Below, one piece after another: positions 32,921 through 42,088 of a stretch of 46,689 nt of DNA. The translations under genes were made by a program, and so were the position numbers. Position 1 is the first letter of the stretch, and each line of letters starts with the position of its first letter. The stretch comes from Deltaproteobacteria bacterium. Its GTDB lineage: Bacteria > Desulfobacterota > GWC2-55-46. The notes under the pieces were generated by a model. It was given only the letters and a program-made list of their open reading frames with translations, was not told the DNA's origin and made no database searches. The stretch lies in contig JACRNO010000018.1 of NCBI GenBank assembly GCA_016234855.1, forward strand, positions 1-46,689. The letters are read 5' to 3'.

Positions 32921-35734
32921 ATGGTGGCCGGAAGAAAACCCGAAAGAATCTTGAAAGAGCGCCGCGTACCGGCGCCGGACAAAGACTATCTCGTCATAGA
33001 GGGGCTGCGGCAGAATAACCTCAGGAACCTGACGCTCGCCATCCCGCATAACAGGATAACCGCTGTCGTGGGACTGAGCGGCTCAGGCAAGTCGTCCCTC
33101 GCCTTCGACACCCTCTTTGCCGAAGGACGCTGGAGGTTCATCGAGTCGCTCTCCACCTACACGCGCCTATTTCTCGAACGCATGGACAGGCCCGACCTCG
33201 ACGCCATCCGCAACATCAGGCCCGCCATCGCGGTGGAGCAGAAGAACCCGGTGCGCACCTCGCGCTCGACAGTGGGCACGGCCACGGAAATCAACGACTA
33301 CCTGCGTCTGGTCTTTGCGCGCGCCGGACGGCTCCTTTGCCCGGAGTGCGGCGCGGAGACGGTCTCCCACACGCCCCAATCAGCCGCCGCCATCCTTATA
33401 AAGGACGCGCCCGGCAGCCGCGTCGTCATCGGCTTTACGCTCGATGACAAAAAGACGACGGAGCGCGTTGCCGAAGAACTCTCGAAAAAGGGCTTCTACC
33501 GCGTAAAGTCCAAAGGGCAGGTCTACAACCTTGCGGAGGAAGACCTGCCGTACGGCCTTGAAAACGGGCTTGAGGTCATTACCGACAGGCTTATCATAAA
33601 GAAAGAGGCCGCAGGCCGTCTGGCCGAGGCCGTTGAAACGGCGTTCAGGGAAGGAGAAGGCAAGGCATGGGCCGAAATCGGCGAGCACGAAGGCAAGCGC
33701 ATGGGCTTCCATGCGGCCCTGCAATGCCCGGAGTGCGGCACGCAGACCCCGAAGCCGACGCCCTTCTCGCTCTCGTTCAACCACCCGGTAGGCGCGTGCC
33801 CGGAGTGCAAGGGCTTCGGCAACCTGCTCACCTACGACACGGAAAAGATAATCCCGGACCCGTCAAAGAGCCTGCGCTCCGGCGCAATCGAGCCCTGGAC
33901 AAAACCCTCCTATAGATGGTGGCACGAAGAACTTTTAAAACACGCCGCAAAGTACGGCCTCGACCTTGACAAACCGTTCGCCAGACTATCGCAGCGCGAG
34001 CGCGATATTGTCTTCAACGGCACGGATGCGTTCGACGGCATAAACGGGTTTTTCGCGTATCTGGAGACGAAGAAATACAAGCTACACGTAAAGGTCTTCA
34101 CCTCGCGGTACAAAGGGCAGGCCGTCTGCCCGTCATGCGGAGGCACGCGGCTGCGCAAGTCAGCCTTGGGCGTCCGCCTGGGCGGAAAGAATATCGCCGA
34201 GGTATCGGCCATGCCGGTAAAGAACTGCCTCGCGTTTATAAAAGCCCTTAACCTTGCGCCCGGCGAGACAAAGGTCGCTGACGAGCCTTTGCGCCAGCTC
34301 TGCCGCAAGCTCGAATTCCTCAAGGAGACCGGGCTCGGCTACATCACGCTCGACCGGCAGACAAAGACCCTCTCCGGCGGAGAATTCCAACGCATCTCGC
34401 TGGCGACCCAGCTCGGCTCCATGCTCACCGGCGTCCTCTACATACTCGACGAGCCGTCCATCGGCCTGCACCCGGTCGACGTGGATATGCTTACGGCCCA
34501 GATCAAAAGGCTCGCGGCCGGGGGCAACACCGTGGTGACGGTCGAGCACGACCCGGCCGTAATCCTCGCGGCCGACCATATAGTCGAACTCGGACCCGGG
34601 GCCGGCGAGCGCGGGGGCAATCTCGTCTACTGCGGCCCGGCAAAGACCTTTCTCAGCGAGGCGAAGACCTTGACCGCCGACTATCTGACCGGGCGCAAGG
34701 CCATCCACACCCCGCGTTGGAGACGCGGCGGCAGCGGCCAGACCATCGCGCTTACGGGCGCAACGGGTTTCAACCTCAAAGGTGTCGACGTGGAGATACC
34801 GCTGCGCACCCTGACGTGCGTAAGCGGGGTCTCCGGCTCCGGCAAGTCCACGCTCATCGTGGACACCCTCTACAACATCCTCGCCGAACGCTTCAAGACC
34901 CCGGGCAGGGCAAAGCCGCAGCCTTACCATTCGATAAGCGGACTCGCTCATACAAGCGGCGTAAAACTCGTTGACCAGTCCCCTATCGGACGCACCCCGC
35001 GCTCCAACCCGCTCACCTATATCGGCGGCTTCGACGAGATGCGAAAACTCTACGCCGGATTGCCGGCCGCAAGGGCGACAGGGCTTACCCCGCGCCACTT
35101 CTCTTTCAATGTCCCGGGCGGCAGGTGCGAGGCATGCAAGGGCGAAGGGGTCACGACCCTTGAGATGTACTTCCTGCCGGACGTCTACATAAAATGCGCC
35201 GAGTGCAACGGCAGGCGCTACGGACGCGAGGTCCTTGGCGTGCGGTACAAAGGCAGGTCCATCCACGACTGCCTTGCCATGACCTTTGAAGAGGCCGCGG
35301 CCGTATTCCCTAAGGAACCCTCCATGCAAAGGCGGTTCGATATCATAAGGGACGTCGGCCTCGGTTATCTGAGACTCGGCCAGTCCGGCCTGACGCTCTC
35401 CGGCGGCGAGGCGCAGCGCCTAAAGATAGCCCGCGAACTCTCCGAGGGACTGGAGGCGGAAGCCGTCTATATCCTCGACGAGCCTACGACCGGCCTGCAC
35501 CCCGACGATACAAAGAGGCTCCTCGCCGTCCTCGGCCGCCTCGTTGACAGCGGCTCGACGGTCATCGTCATCGAGCACAACATGGACTTTCTCAAATGCG
35601 CCGACCATATAATAGACCTCGGCCCCGGGGGCGGAGAGGCCGGGGGCCTGGTCGTCGCCTCGGGCACGCCCGAGGACGTGGCCGCAAACGCCCGGAGCGT
35701 TACAGGCCGCTACCTCAAGGCGTTTTTGCGCTGA
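32921..35734 (+). CDS. UvrA-family ABC ATPase, divergent paralogue type
   Basis: 937 residues with the UvrA plan. Walker A1 GLSGSGKSS is at 51-59. The signature/insertion region contains LLCPECGAETV and CPECGTQTPKPTPFSLSFN. ABC signature TLSGGEFQRISLATQLG is near 484, Walker A2 GVSGSGKSTL near 637, and zinc module CEACKGEG...CAECNGRRY with FLPDVYIKC follows. The second signature TLSGGEAQRLKIARELS is near 825. It binds damaged DNA. The N-terminal block ESLSTYTRLFLERMDRPDLDAI and QKNPVRTSRSTVGTATEI differs from the canonical ESLSAYARQFL...NPRSTVGTVTEIYDY. I therefore think it is a second UvrA (UvrA2-like) rather than the main nucleotide-excision-repair UvrA. No uvrB or uvrC is nearby. Confidence 0.85.
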   Translation: MVAGRKPERILKERRVPAPDKDYLVIEGLRQNNLRNLTLAIPHNRITAVVGLSGSGKSSLAFDTLFAEGRWRFIESLSTYTRLFLERMDRPDLDAIRNIRPAIAVEQKNPVRTSRSTVGTATEINDYLRLVFARAGRLLCPECGAETVSHTPQSAAAILIKDAPGSRVVIGFTLDDKKTTERVAEELSKKGFYRVKSKGQVYNLAEEDLPYGLENGLEVITDRLIIKKEAAGRLAEAVETAFREGEGKAWAEIGEHEGKRMGFHAALQCPECGTQTPKPTPFSLSFNHPVGACPECKGFGNLLTYDTEKIIPDPSKSLRSGAIEPWTKPSYRWWHEELLKHAAKYGLDLDKPFARLSQRERDIVFNGTDAFDGINGFFAYLETKKYKLHVKVFTSRYKGQAVCPSCGGTRLRKSALGVRLGGKNIAEVSAMPVKNCLAFIKALNLAPGETKVADEPLRQLCRKLEFLKETGLGYITLDRQTKTLSGGEFQRISLATQLGSMLTGVLYILDEPSIGLHPVDVDMLTAQIKRLAAGGNTVVTVEHDPAVILAADHIVELGPGAGERGGNLVYCGPAKTFLSEAKTLTADYLTGRKAIHTPRWRRGGSGQTIALTGATGFNLKGVDVEIPLRTLTCVSGVSGSGKSTLIVDTLYNILAERFKTPGRAKPQPYHSISGLAHTSGVKLVDQSPIGRTPRSNPLTYIGGFDEMRKLYAGLPAARATGLTPRHFSFNVPGGRCEACKGEGVTTLEMYFLPDVYIKCAECNGRRYGREVLGVRYKGRSIHDCLAMTFEEAAAVFPKEPSMQRRFDIIRDVGLGYLRLGQSGLTLSGGEAQRLKIARELSEGLEAEAVYILDEPTTGLHPDDTKRLLAVLGRLVDSGSTVIVIEHNMDFLKCADHIIDLGPGGGEAGGLVVASGTPEDVAANARSVTGRYLKAFLR

Positions 35735-35813
35735 ACGGACGGCGAGCCGTTGCAAAGGGCCCGGCACACGACAGAGGAGTGTCTTGGTTACAGAAAAATT
35801 CAAAGTCTGTTGA

Positions 35814-36023
35814 GGCTGCTCAAAAAGCTCCATAGACCCACGCTTCTCGCGTGGGTTCCCCGATGCATCGAGGAGTGAGGAATGAGGTTGGGCTCCCGTT
35901 GCCGGCAGCCGTAGGCTGACATTGCAACGGGAAGATTGTGTATACGCCGCAGTGACGAGCCGGGGCACCCACGCCAAATGGCGTGGGTCGGACAACGAAG
36001 CAGATGGAGCTTTTTCAGCAGCC
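35814..36023. repeat. 210-bp MITE-like element with 20-bp terminal inverted repeats
   Basis: GGCTGCTCAAAAAGCTCCAT (35814-35833) pairs with ATGGAGCTTTTTCAGCAGCC (36004-36023), 19 of 20 positions. Three hairpins lie inside: ACCCACGC/GCGTGGGT (35836-35856), TCCCGTTGC/GCAACGGGA (35894-35942) and ACCCACGCC/GGCGTGGGT (35977-35998). The first and third are the same sequence. No ORF. It shares the TGCTGAAAAA end motif with the element at 13109-13301. It lies between uvrA and the radical SAM gene. Confidence 0.78.
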
Positions 36024-36039
36024 GAGGGCCTTATTTGCC

Positions 36040-36069
36040 TTGACAATCCCATAGATAGTCATGTAACAT
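36040..36069 (+). promoter_or_regulatory. Sigma-70 promoter for the radical SAM gene
   Basis: Consensus TTGACA (36040-36045), an 18-bp spacer and TAACAT (36064-36069). It begins 17 bp after the MITE-like element ends. Confidence 0.65.
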
Positions 36070-36096
36070 GTCTGCACCATTGGAGAAAAATCTAAA

Positions 36097-37593
36097 ATGA
36101 AAAAAATCATCTTCATCGAGCCGCACCCGCCCGACCTGAACGTATTCACAAAGATGCGCCTGCCGCGTCTTGGCACCATACTTCTCGGCACCATACTAAA
36201 GGAGAAGGGCTACAGGACAAAGACATACGTCGAGGCGGTAAAAGAGATCGACCTCAAGGACGTGCTCACAGCCGACGCCGTGGGCATATCCTGCATCACG
36301 TCGACATCCAAGAGGTCTTACGAAATAGCCAAGCTCATCAAATCCGCGGGCATACCGGTATTCATAGGCGGGCCGCACGTCACGTTCCTGCCTGACGAAG
36401 GGCTCGAGGCCTGCGACTACGTAGTGCGCGGGGAGGCCGACGAGCATATCGTCGAGTTCGTGGAAGCGTTACTTTCCAACAAGGGGCTTGAGAATATACC
36501 GGGCCTGTCGTACCGCAAGGACGGCGTCATACACCACAACAAGAACGTCTCGTTCTGCAAGGACCTTGACGTCCTGCCGGCGCCGGACTTCACCCTCGTG
36601 CACGGCCTTGAAAAGAAGGCGGCGGCCGCTCTGTCCATCACGCCGATAATGACATCGAGGGGCTGCCCGTTCGATTGCAGTTTCTGCTCAGTCACCGGCA
36701 TGTTCGGCCAGAAGTACCGCTTCAGGAGCACGGCAAAGGTGATCGAAGAACTGCGGATAAACAAGGAGTGCGGCAGCAACTGGGTCTTCTTCTACGACGA
36801 CAACTTCTGCGCCAACAAGAAGCACACGAAAGAGCTCCTCACCGCCATGATAGACAACAAGCTCACGCCCAACTGGACGGCACAGGTGCGCTCGGACGTT
36901 GCCAAGGACCCGGAACTGCTAAGCCTCATGAAGCGCTCGGGCTGCCATACCGTATACATCGGCTTCGAGTCCATCAACCCGGCCACGCTCGAGCTTTACA
37001 ACAAGAAGCAGTCGGTCGACGACATCGAGCGCTGCATAGACATCCTGCACAAGAACGGCATACGCATCCACGGGATGTTCGTATTCGGCAGCGACCTCGA
37101 CACGGTGGACACCATACACAAGACGCTGACCTTCGCAAAGAAGAACGATATCGAGACAATCCAGTTCCTCATACTGACCCCTCTGCCGGGCACCCAGTGC
37201 TACAGGGAGCTTGACGAACAGAAACGCATCATCTCCAAGGACTGGAGCATCTACGACGCGCATCACGTCGTCTACGAGCCCAAGCTCATGACCTACTACG
37301 AGTTGCAGGCGGAGACCATCAAAGCCACCAAGTCGTTTTACTCCGTGCCGCAGATATTGAAGCGCGCCGTGAAATTCGACTTCTTCAACGTCGCGGTCAA
37401 ATCCTACGGACACAACATCATACGCAAGTGGGAGAAGAAAAACTCTTACTTCATCGAATACACGAAGGCCATCACGGAAGCCGGCAAGGCCTTCGAGGTT
37501 ACGGCGAAGAAGACGGCCGAGGACATAAAGGAACAATTCCGCCAGATACAACTCTCCAGCGCCGTCAACACCGCGCCAACCAAGACCCGTTAG
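36097..37593 (+). CDS. B12-binding domain radical SAM protein
   Basis: 498 residues. Residues 1-150 form a cobalamin-binding-like Rossmann domain (MKKIIFIEPHPPDLNVF, VGISCITSTSKRSYEIAKLIK, VFIGGPHVTFLPDEGLE, VVRGEADEHIVEF). The radical SAM domain follows, with its [4Fe-4S] motif CPFDCSFC (Cys near 189, 193, 196) in TSRGCPFDCSFCSVTGMFG. FFYDDNF, YIGFESINP and LTPLPGTQCY are family motifs. This large family includes methylases and cyclases such as HpnP and BchE, which share the YRFRS segment, but nothing nearby defines a substrate. A C-terminal ~100-residue extension is charged and helical. The first gene of a plus-strand unit; mltD follows after 27 bp. Confidence 0.85.
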   Translation: MKKIIFIEPHPPDLNVFTKMRLPRLGTILLGTILKEKGYRTKTYVEAVKEIDLKDVLTADAVGISCITSTSKRSYEIAKLIKSAGIPVFIGGPHVTFLPDEGLEACDYVVRGEADEHIVEFVEALLSNKGLENIPGLSYRKDGVIHHNKNVSFCKDLDVLPAPDFTLVHGLEKKAAAALSITPIMTSRGCPFDCSFCSVTGMFGQKYRFRSTAKVIEELRINKECGSNWVFFYDDNFCANKKHTKELLTAMIDNKLTPNWTAQVRSDVAKDPELLSLMKRSGCHTVYIGFESINPATLELYNKKQSVDDIERCIDILHKNGIRIHGMFVFGSDLDTVDTIHKTLTFAKKNDIETIQFLILTPLPGTQCYRELDEQKRIISKDWSIYDAHHVVYEPKLMTYYELQAETIKATKSFYSVPQILKRAVKFDFFNVAVKSYGHNIIRKWEKKNSYFIEYTKAITEAGKAFEVTAKKTAEDIKEQFRQIQLSSAVNTAPTKTR

Positions 37594-37620
37594 CCCCGCA
37601 AGGGCCAGGAAAAAGGCTGA

Positions 37621-39252
37621 ATGAGAAGGTCTCTTACAGCGTCTCTTTTTTCAATCGCTGCGGTCTGCCTGCTGACAAGCGGCCCGGCTCACGCCGGAGT
37701 TGCGCAATATTGGGATGACCTGCGCGCCATGGCCGCGCCCGTCGCGCCCGTTACCGATGCGGCGGCCACAACAAGGCCGGAGACGCGGACAGCCGCCGTC
37801 GGAAACACCCTGACGCGCCCAAACGATAGAAAGGCCGCGCACAAAGCAACCTATATCTACGCCTGCGGTTTTACGCGACGCGCCGTCGCGGGCTTCCTTA
37901 TCGTCCCCCTGCCACCTCTTCCAATCGAAGAACAATCACCTGAGGCGCAGCCAACGGCCCTATACAGCCGCGCCGCGCCCACGGTAGCCGTTATGGAGGA
38001 TGCAGACCCGGCCGACTACGAGGTCTGCTCCGTCGACGCGAGCGCCGTTGACACGGAAGACGCCGAAGACGACGCAACTCCGGTTGACGAGGAGCTTGTA
38101 GCTGCGGTCGAAGAGATGGCCTCGGTTGACGCCGACCCGGCTTCGCCTGCCGAAGAAGTCCCGGCAATAGCAACGCAAGCCGGCGTTATTGAAGAGACGG
38201 CCGCAGATGCGATTACCGCGGCAACCGAAGAAGATATCGCCGGAAACTACGTCCCCGTGGTCATGAACAGGAGCGTGGAGTCGTTCATAAAATACTTTCA
38301 GACGCGGGGCAGAAAGCACTTCGTGAAATGGCTTTCGCGCAGCCCGGAGTACATGACCATGCTCCAGGGCATACTGCGCGAAAACGGCCTGCCCGAGGAC
38401 ATCTGTTACATCGCCCTCATAGAGAGCGGTCTTAACCCCAGGGCCAAGTCGCGCGCCAAGGCAGTGGGCATGTGGCAGTTCATAAAGGGCACGGGGAAGA
38501 AATTCGGCCTTCGCATCGACTGGTGGATAGACGAGCGCATGGACCCGGAGAAGGCTACCCTTGCCGCGGCCAAGTACTTCAAGAACCTCTACGGCGAGTT
38601 CGGCTCGTGGTACCTTGCCGCCGCCGGTTACAACGCGGGAGAAGGGCGCGTAAGGCACGCGGTGCGCAAGCACCGCACGAGCGACTTCTGGGAGCTTGCC
38701 ACGCACAAAAAACCGCTCCGCAGGGAGACACGCGAGTACGTGCCCAAATACCTTGCCGCCATGCTCATAGCCAAAGACCCGCAGGGGTACGGCTTTGACG
38801 CGGAGGAGTTTATTGCGCCGGAGGCCATTACATACGAGAAGGTCAATATACCCGCGCCCACGGACCTGCATATCATAGCCGAGGCAGCCGGGACCACGGC
38901 CGATGAGATAAAACGGCTCAACCCCGAGCTTCTGAGGTGGTTCACCCCGCCCAACTATCCCGGCTATGAAGTCAAGATACCCGCAGGCACGAAAGACGTC
39001 TTCATCGAGAACTTCGCAAAGGTGCCGCCGCAGGAGCGGCTCGTCTACCACATGCACACGGTCAAGCGCGGAGACACCCTCTCGCGGATAGCCAAGAGAT
39101 ACGGGACCGACGTAAAGGCCATCCAGCGGATAAACGACCTCAAGTCCGTCAGGAATCTGAAGATCGGCTCCACCATAGCCATACCGGTGCCGCCTGAGAT
39201 CGGAGAGCGGAAAAAACTTCACACCGCGCAAACGGACGGACGCAGCGCGTAA
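37621..39252 (+). CDS. mltD: Membrane-bound lytic murein transglycosylase D-like protein with LysM
   Basis: 543 residues. Signal peptide 1-25 (MRRSLTASLFSIAAVCLLTSGPAHA); residues about 35-210 are an unusually long acidic Ala/Glu/Asp-rich linker. The SLT domain follows: YMTMLQGILRENGLPEDICYIALIESGLNP (catalytic Glu near 268), SRAKAVGMWQFIKGTGKKFGL, AAAGYNAGEGRV. A degenerate LysM (about 415-450) and a clear C-terminal LysM (HTVKRGDTLSRIAKRYGTDVKAI) bind peptidoglycan. It cleaves glycan strands in the periplasm. The N-terminus has no lipobox, unlike E. coli MltD, so it may be soluble. The terminator at 39324 ends the unit. Confidence 0.9.
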   Translation: MRRSLTASLFSIAAVCLLTSGPAHAGVAQYWDDLRAMAAPVAPVTDAAATTRPETRTAAVGNTLTRPNDRKAAHKATYIYACGFTRRAVAGFLIVPLPPLPIEEQSPEAQPTALYSRAAPTVAVMEDADPADYEVCSVDASAVDTEDAEDDATPVDEELVAAVEEMASVDADPASPAEEVPAIATQAGVIEETAADAITAATEEDIAGNYVPVVMNRSVESFIKYFQTRGRKHFVKWLSRSPEYMTMLQGILRENGLPEDICYIALIESGLNPRAKSRAKAVGMWQFIKGTGKKFGLRIDWWIDERMDPEKATLAAAKYFKNLYGEFGSWYLAAAGYNAGEGRVRHAVRKHRTSDFWELATHKKPLRRETREYVPKYLAAMLIAKDPQGYGFDAEEFIAPEAITYEKVNIPAPTDLHIIAEAAGTTADEIKRLNPELLRWFTPPNYPGYEVKIPAGTKDVFIENFAKVPPQERLVYHMHTVKRGDTLSRIAKRYGTDVKAIQRINDLKSVRNLKIGSTIAIPVPPEIGERKKLHTAQTDGRSA

Positions 39253-39323
39253 TCCTCTATCCGTTGGCGCACCCCCGGCATTCTCAAACTCAAATCCGTC
39301 TCATGACCTGCTCTACACAATGC

Positions 39324-39360
39324 GGCGTCCGGCCCTGTGATTGCGGACGCCGGTTTTATT
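39324..39360 (+). terminator. Rho-independent terminator after mltD
   Basis: An 8-bp stem, GGCGTCCG/CGGACGCC (39324-39331, 39344-39351), followed by GGTTTTATTTAT. It ends about 30 bp upstream of moeA. Confidence 0.75.
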
Positions 39361-39390
39361 TATAAGATACCAGACCGTTTCGGAGGCCGG

Positions 39391-40626
39391 ATGATTACAG
39401 TCGAAGACGCCCTGACGCAGATCCTCAAGGAGATACGTCCGCTCGGGCTTGAGAGCGTTACGCTCGCGAACAGCCTCTGCCGCACGCTCGGGGAGGACAT
39501 ACGCGCCGCAAGGCCCAACCCGCCCTGGGACAACTCCGCGATGGACGGCTACGCGCTACGCGCCGGAGACGCCACAGGCGCGGCAAAAGACTCAGCCGTA
39601 ACCCTCGACGTCATCTACGACCTGCCTGCCGGATCAACGCCCAAAGGGCCCGTCAACAAGGGTCAGGCCGTTCGCATCATGACCGGCGCTCCGGTGCCGC
39701 CGGGCGCGGACGCGGTCGTGATGGTCGAGCTGACGGCATCATTGACAGAAGGCAAGGTCGATATAAGGGGCTCGGTCAGGCCGGGCGATAACATCAGGAA
39801 AGCAGGAGAGGACTTCAAGGCCGGAGACATAGTCCTCAAGAAAGGCGCGTACGTGCGTCCGGCCGAGATCGCCATGCTCGCCACCGTCGGCGTCTCGTAT
39901 CTGTTCGTCCACAAGAGGCCGCGCGTGGCAGTCCTGTCCACCGGGGACGAGCTCGTGGAGATAGGACAAACCCCCGCGCCGGGAAAGATTTCCAACAGCA
40001 ACGGGCACGCCCTTGCCGCGCTCGTGGCCGAGTCCGGCGCCGTGCCGGTCCAGTTGGGCATTGCGCGGGATACAAAGGAAAGCCTCAAGGAGAAACTCTC
40101 CATAGCCCGTTCCTGCGACTGCATCATATCGTCCGGCGGGGTCTCGGTCGGAGATTACGACTTTGTAAAGGACGTCTTAAAAGAACTCGGCTCGCAGATG
40201 ATATTCTGGAAGGTCTCGATGAAGCCGGGTAAGCCCCTCGCCTTCGGCGTCATAGGCGGGGTGCCTGCCTTCGGGCTTCCGGGCAACCCGATCTCCTCGA
40301 TGGTCGCTTTCGAGCAGTTCGTGCGCCCGTCGCTCCTAAAGATGTCCGGACGCGGGCCCATCTGCCGCGCCGAGCTGAACGCGACCCTCACAAAGGACGT
40401 GAAGATAAAGCCGGGCAGGACGAACTTCCTGCGCGGCCTTCTGACGCTCAACGACGGGGGGGCAAGCGTAGCCCCGCTCGAAGGACAGGGCTCAGGCGTC
40501 ATATCCACCATGGTCGCGGCGAATTGCTATATAATAGTCGGGATGGACTCCACCGGATATGCAAAGGGCGCCGTTGTAAAGGTGCAGCCCTTTGACCCGT
40601 CCGTCTTTCTCAAGGTTCGGGCATAG
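39391..40626 (+). CDS. moeA: Molybdopterin molybdotransferase MoeA
   Basis: 411 residues from ATG 39391, which has GGAGG 5 nt upstream; an upstream in-frame GTG is out of line with the family. It inserts molybdate into adenylated molybdopterin. Signatures: NPPWDNSAMDGYALRAGD, VRIMTGAPVPPGADAVVMVE, GDNIRKAGEDFKAGD, LSTGDELVE, SNSNGHALAALV, CDCIISSGGVSVGDYDFVKD, MKPGKPLAFGVI and GLPGNPISSMVAFEQFVRP. Domain IV is present at the C-terminus. No other moa/mob genes are in the window, and no molybdoenzyme is adjacent. Confidence 0.95.
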   Translation: MITVEDALTQILKEIRPLGLESVTLANSLCRTLGEDIRAARPNPPWDNSAMDGYALRAGDATGAAKDSAVTLDVIYDLPAGSTPKGPVNKGQAVRIMTGAPVPPGADAVVMVELTASLTEGKVDIRGSVRPGDNIRKAGEDFKAGDIVLKKGAYVRPAEIAMLATVGVSYLFVHKRPRVAVLSTGDELVEIGQTPAPGKISNSNGHALAALVAESGAVPVQLGIARDTKESLKEKLSIARSCDCIISSGGVSVGDYDFVKDVLKELGSQMIFWKVSMKPGKPLAFGVIGGVPAFGLPGNPISSMVAFEQFVRPSLLKMSGRGPICRAELNATLTKDVKIKPGRTNFLRGLLTLNDGGASVAPLEGQGSGVISTMVAANCYIIVGMDSTGYAKGAVVKVQPFDPSVFLKVRA

Positions 40627-40644
40627 CCGTCGATATCGACTCTA

Positions 40645-40780
40645 AGGAAGCACTGATTAATTACGTTCCGTTGTCATTCTGAAGGAGCGCAGCGACTGAA
40701 GGATCTTACGACTTATTGATTTACTTAAGGCGAAAGATTCTTCGCTTCGCTCAGAATGACAGAATAAATCAAAGGTTCCT
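40645..40780. repeat. TGTCATTCTGA/TCAGAATGACA element upstream of mtnA
   Basis: The left end AGGAAGCACTGATTAATT with TGTCATTCTGAAGGAGCG is inverted relative to TTCGCTCAGAATGACAG and AATAAATCAAAGGTTCCT at the right end. The terminal repeats are imperfect. The same right end (AATTAATCAGAGGTTCCT) closes the repeat at 45300-45581. About 136 bp, non-coding. It fills most of the moeA-mtnA gap. Confidence 0.65.
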
Positions 40781-40859
40781 AAATCCTAAATCAAGAAGCC
40801 GTCCCGCAGCAAAGAGCGGGGCAACACATCCTGAGAGAAATAAAAAAAGGAAGAGTAAA

Positions 40860-41897
40860 ATGTTCAAAACCGTCGAATGGAAAAATAACCGCGTGGTGAT
40901 GATAGACCAGAGGCTTTTGCCCAACAAGGAGGTCTACAACACATATATCGATTACAAACAGGTGGCAGGCGCGATAAAGGATATGGTCGTGCGCGGCGCG
41001 CCGGCCATCGGGGTATCGGCTGCAATGGGCGTGGCCCTCGGCGGCCTTTCCATAAAGACCGAGAAACCGGCTGAATTCAAAAAGGCCCTTGAAAAGGTGA
41101 CGAAGCTCCTTGCATCGACCCGGCCCACCGCCGTCAACCTCTTCTGGGGAATAGAGCGGATGAAGGCCGTTGTCGCGGCGCACCCCAACGCAAGCGTGGC
41201 CGAGCTTAAAAAGCTACTCGTTGAAGAGGCTCGGCGCATACATCAGGAAGATATCGACATCTGCAGGCGCATCGGCCGCCACGGCGGCGCGCTTCTCAAG
41301 GACAAGTTCCACGTGCTTACGCATTGCAACGCGGGCGCGCTCGCAACTGCCGGGTACGGCACGGCATTGGGCGTGATACGCGGGGCAATAGAGCGCGGCA
41401 GAAACATAAAGGTCTACGCTGACGAGACCCGCCCGTTCCTCCAGGGCGCGCGCCTTACCGCATGGGAGCTGATGAAGGACAAGATCGACGTGACGCTCAT
41501 TACCGACAACATGGCCGGATACATGATGCAGCAGGGGCTTATCAACGCGGTGGTCGTGGGCGCGGACCGCATCGCCGCGAACGGTGACACGGCCAACAAG
41601 ATAGGCACCTATTCGGTCGCCGTGCTCGCAAAGGAGCATAAGATACCGTTCTACGTGGCCGCCCCGCTTTCCACCATAGACATCAAGAAGAAGGACGGCA
41701 GCCTCATCCCGATTGAGGAGCGCGGCTGCGAAGAGGTCACGCACCTGCGCGGTGTGGCCGTTGCGCCAAAGGGCGTAAAGGTCAGGAACCCGGCCTTTGA
41801 CGTCACCCCGAACAGGCTCGTCACCGCGATAATAACGGAGAAGGGCGTTGTGCGGCCGCCGTACAGGCAGAATATAAAGGCGCTATTTCAGGATTAG
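40860..41897 (+). CDS. mtnA: S-methyl-5-thioribose-1-phosphate isomerase
   Basis: 345 residues from ATG 40860, with AAGGA about 8 nt upstream; the open frame above it is repeat sequence. It converts methylthioribose 1-phosphate to methylthioribulose 1-phosphate in the methionine salvage pathway (eIF2B-alpha fold). Motifs: [36 protein letters not shown]-type helix, [21 protein letters not shown] (catalytic Cys), [39 protein letters not shown] (catalytic Asp) and [12 protein letters not shown]. No other mtn genes are adjacent. Confidence 0.95.
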   Translation: MFKTVEWKNNRVVMIDQRLLPNKEVYNTYIDYKQVAGAIKDMVVRGAPAIGVSAAMGVALGGLSIKTEKPAEFKKALEKVTKLLASTRPTAVNLFWGIERMKAVVAAHPNASVAELKKLLVEEARRIHQEDIDICRRIGRHGGALLKDKFHVLTHCNAGALATAGYGTALGVIRGAIERGRNIKVYADETRPFLQGARLTAWELMKDKIDVTLITDNMAGYMMQQGLINAVVVGADRIAANGDTANKIGTYSVAVLAKEHKIPFYVAAPLSTIDIKKKDGSLIPIEERGCEEVTHLRGVAVAPKGVKVRNPAFDVTPNRLVTAIITEKGVVRPPYRQNIKALFQD

Positions 41898-41912
41898 TTC
41901 TTGACTAATTAG

Positions 41913-41950
41913 AAAACCCCCATCTCTGTTATTGCAGAGACGGGGGTTTT
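41913..41950 (+). terminator. Rho-independent terminator after mtnA
   Basis: AAAACCCCC-A-TCTCTG pairs with CAGAGA-C-GGGGGTTTT across a 6-nt loop and is followed by GTTTTC. A strong stem, 16 bp past the mtnA stop. It is AT-flanked on both sides, so it may be bidirectional. Confidence 0.88.
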
Positions 41951-41980
41951 GTTTTCAGACGAAGCAACCTCGACACCTTC

Positions 41981-42074
41981 CTTCTCGTTACCAAGCTCTG
42001 CTTGGTAACGCAATTATCTGGAAGCTAAGCTTCCAACGCAAAACCGTTCACAAGCAGGAGCTTGGGAACGAGAG
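41981..42074. repeat. Triple-hairpin CGTTACCAAGC repeat, copy 1
   Basis: About 94 bp. Outer arms CTTCTCGTTACCAAGC and GCTTGGGAACGAGAG are inverted. The left arm is itself a hairpin, CCAAGCTCTGCTTGG; a perfect central hairpin, GGAAGCTAAGCTTCC, follows; the right arm is CAAGCAGGAGCTTG. It is nearly identical in direct orientation to 42299-42393 and has the same design as 25813-25904. Confidence 0.78.
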
Positions 42075-42088
42075 GCATCTTTCTCTCG

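Noticed and set aside
34160-35329. A 389-codon minus-strand frame opposite the uvrA-like gene
   Set aside because: Antisense shadow; composition mirrors the UvrA reading frame.
37960-39231. A 423-codon minus-strand frame opposite mltD
   Set aside because: Antisense shadow of a clearly real gene.
40716-40859. N-terminal extension of MtnA (48 residues)
   Set aside because: Repeat-derived; the MtnA family begins near MFKTVEW, which has an AAGGA ribosome-binding site.
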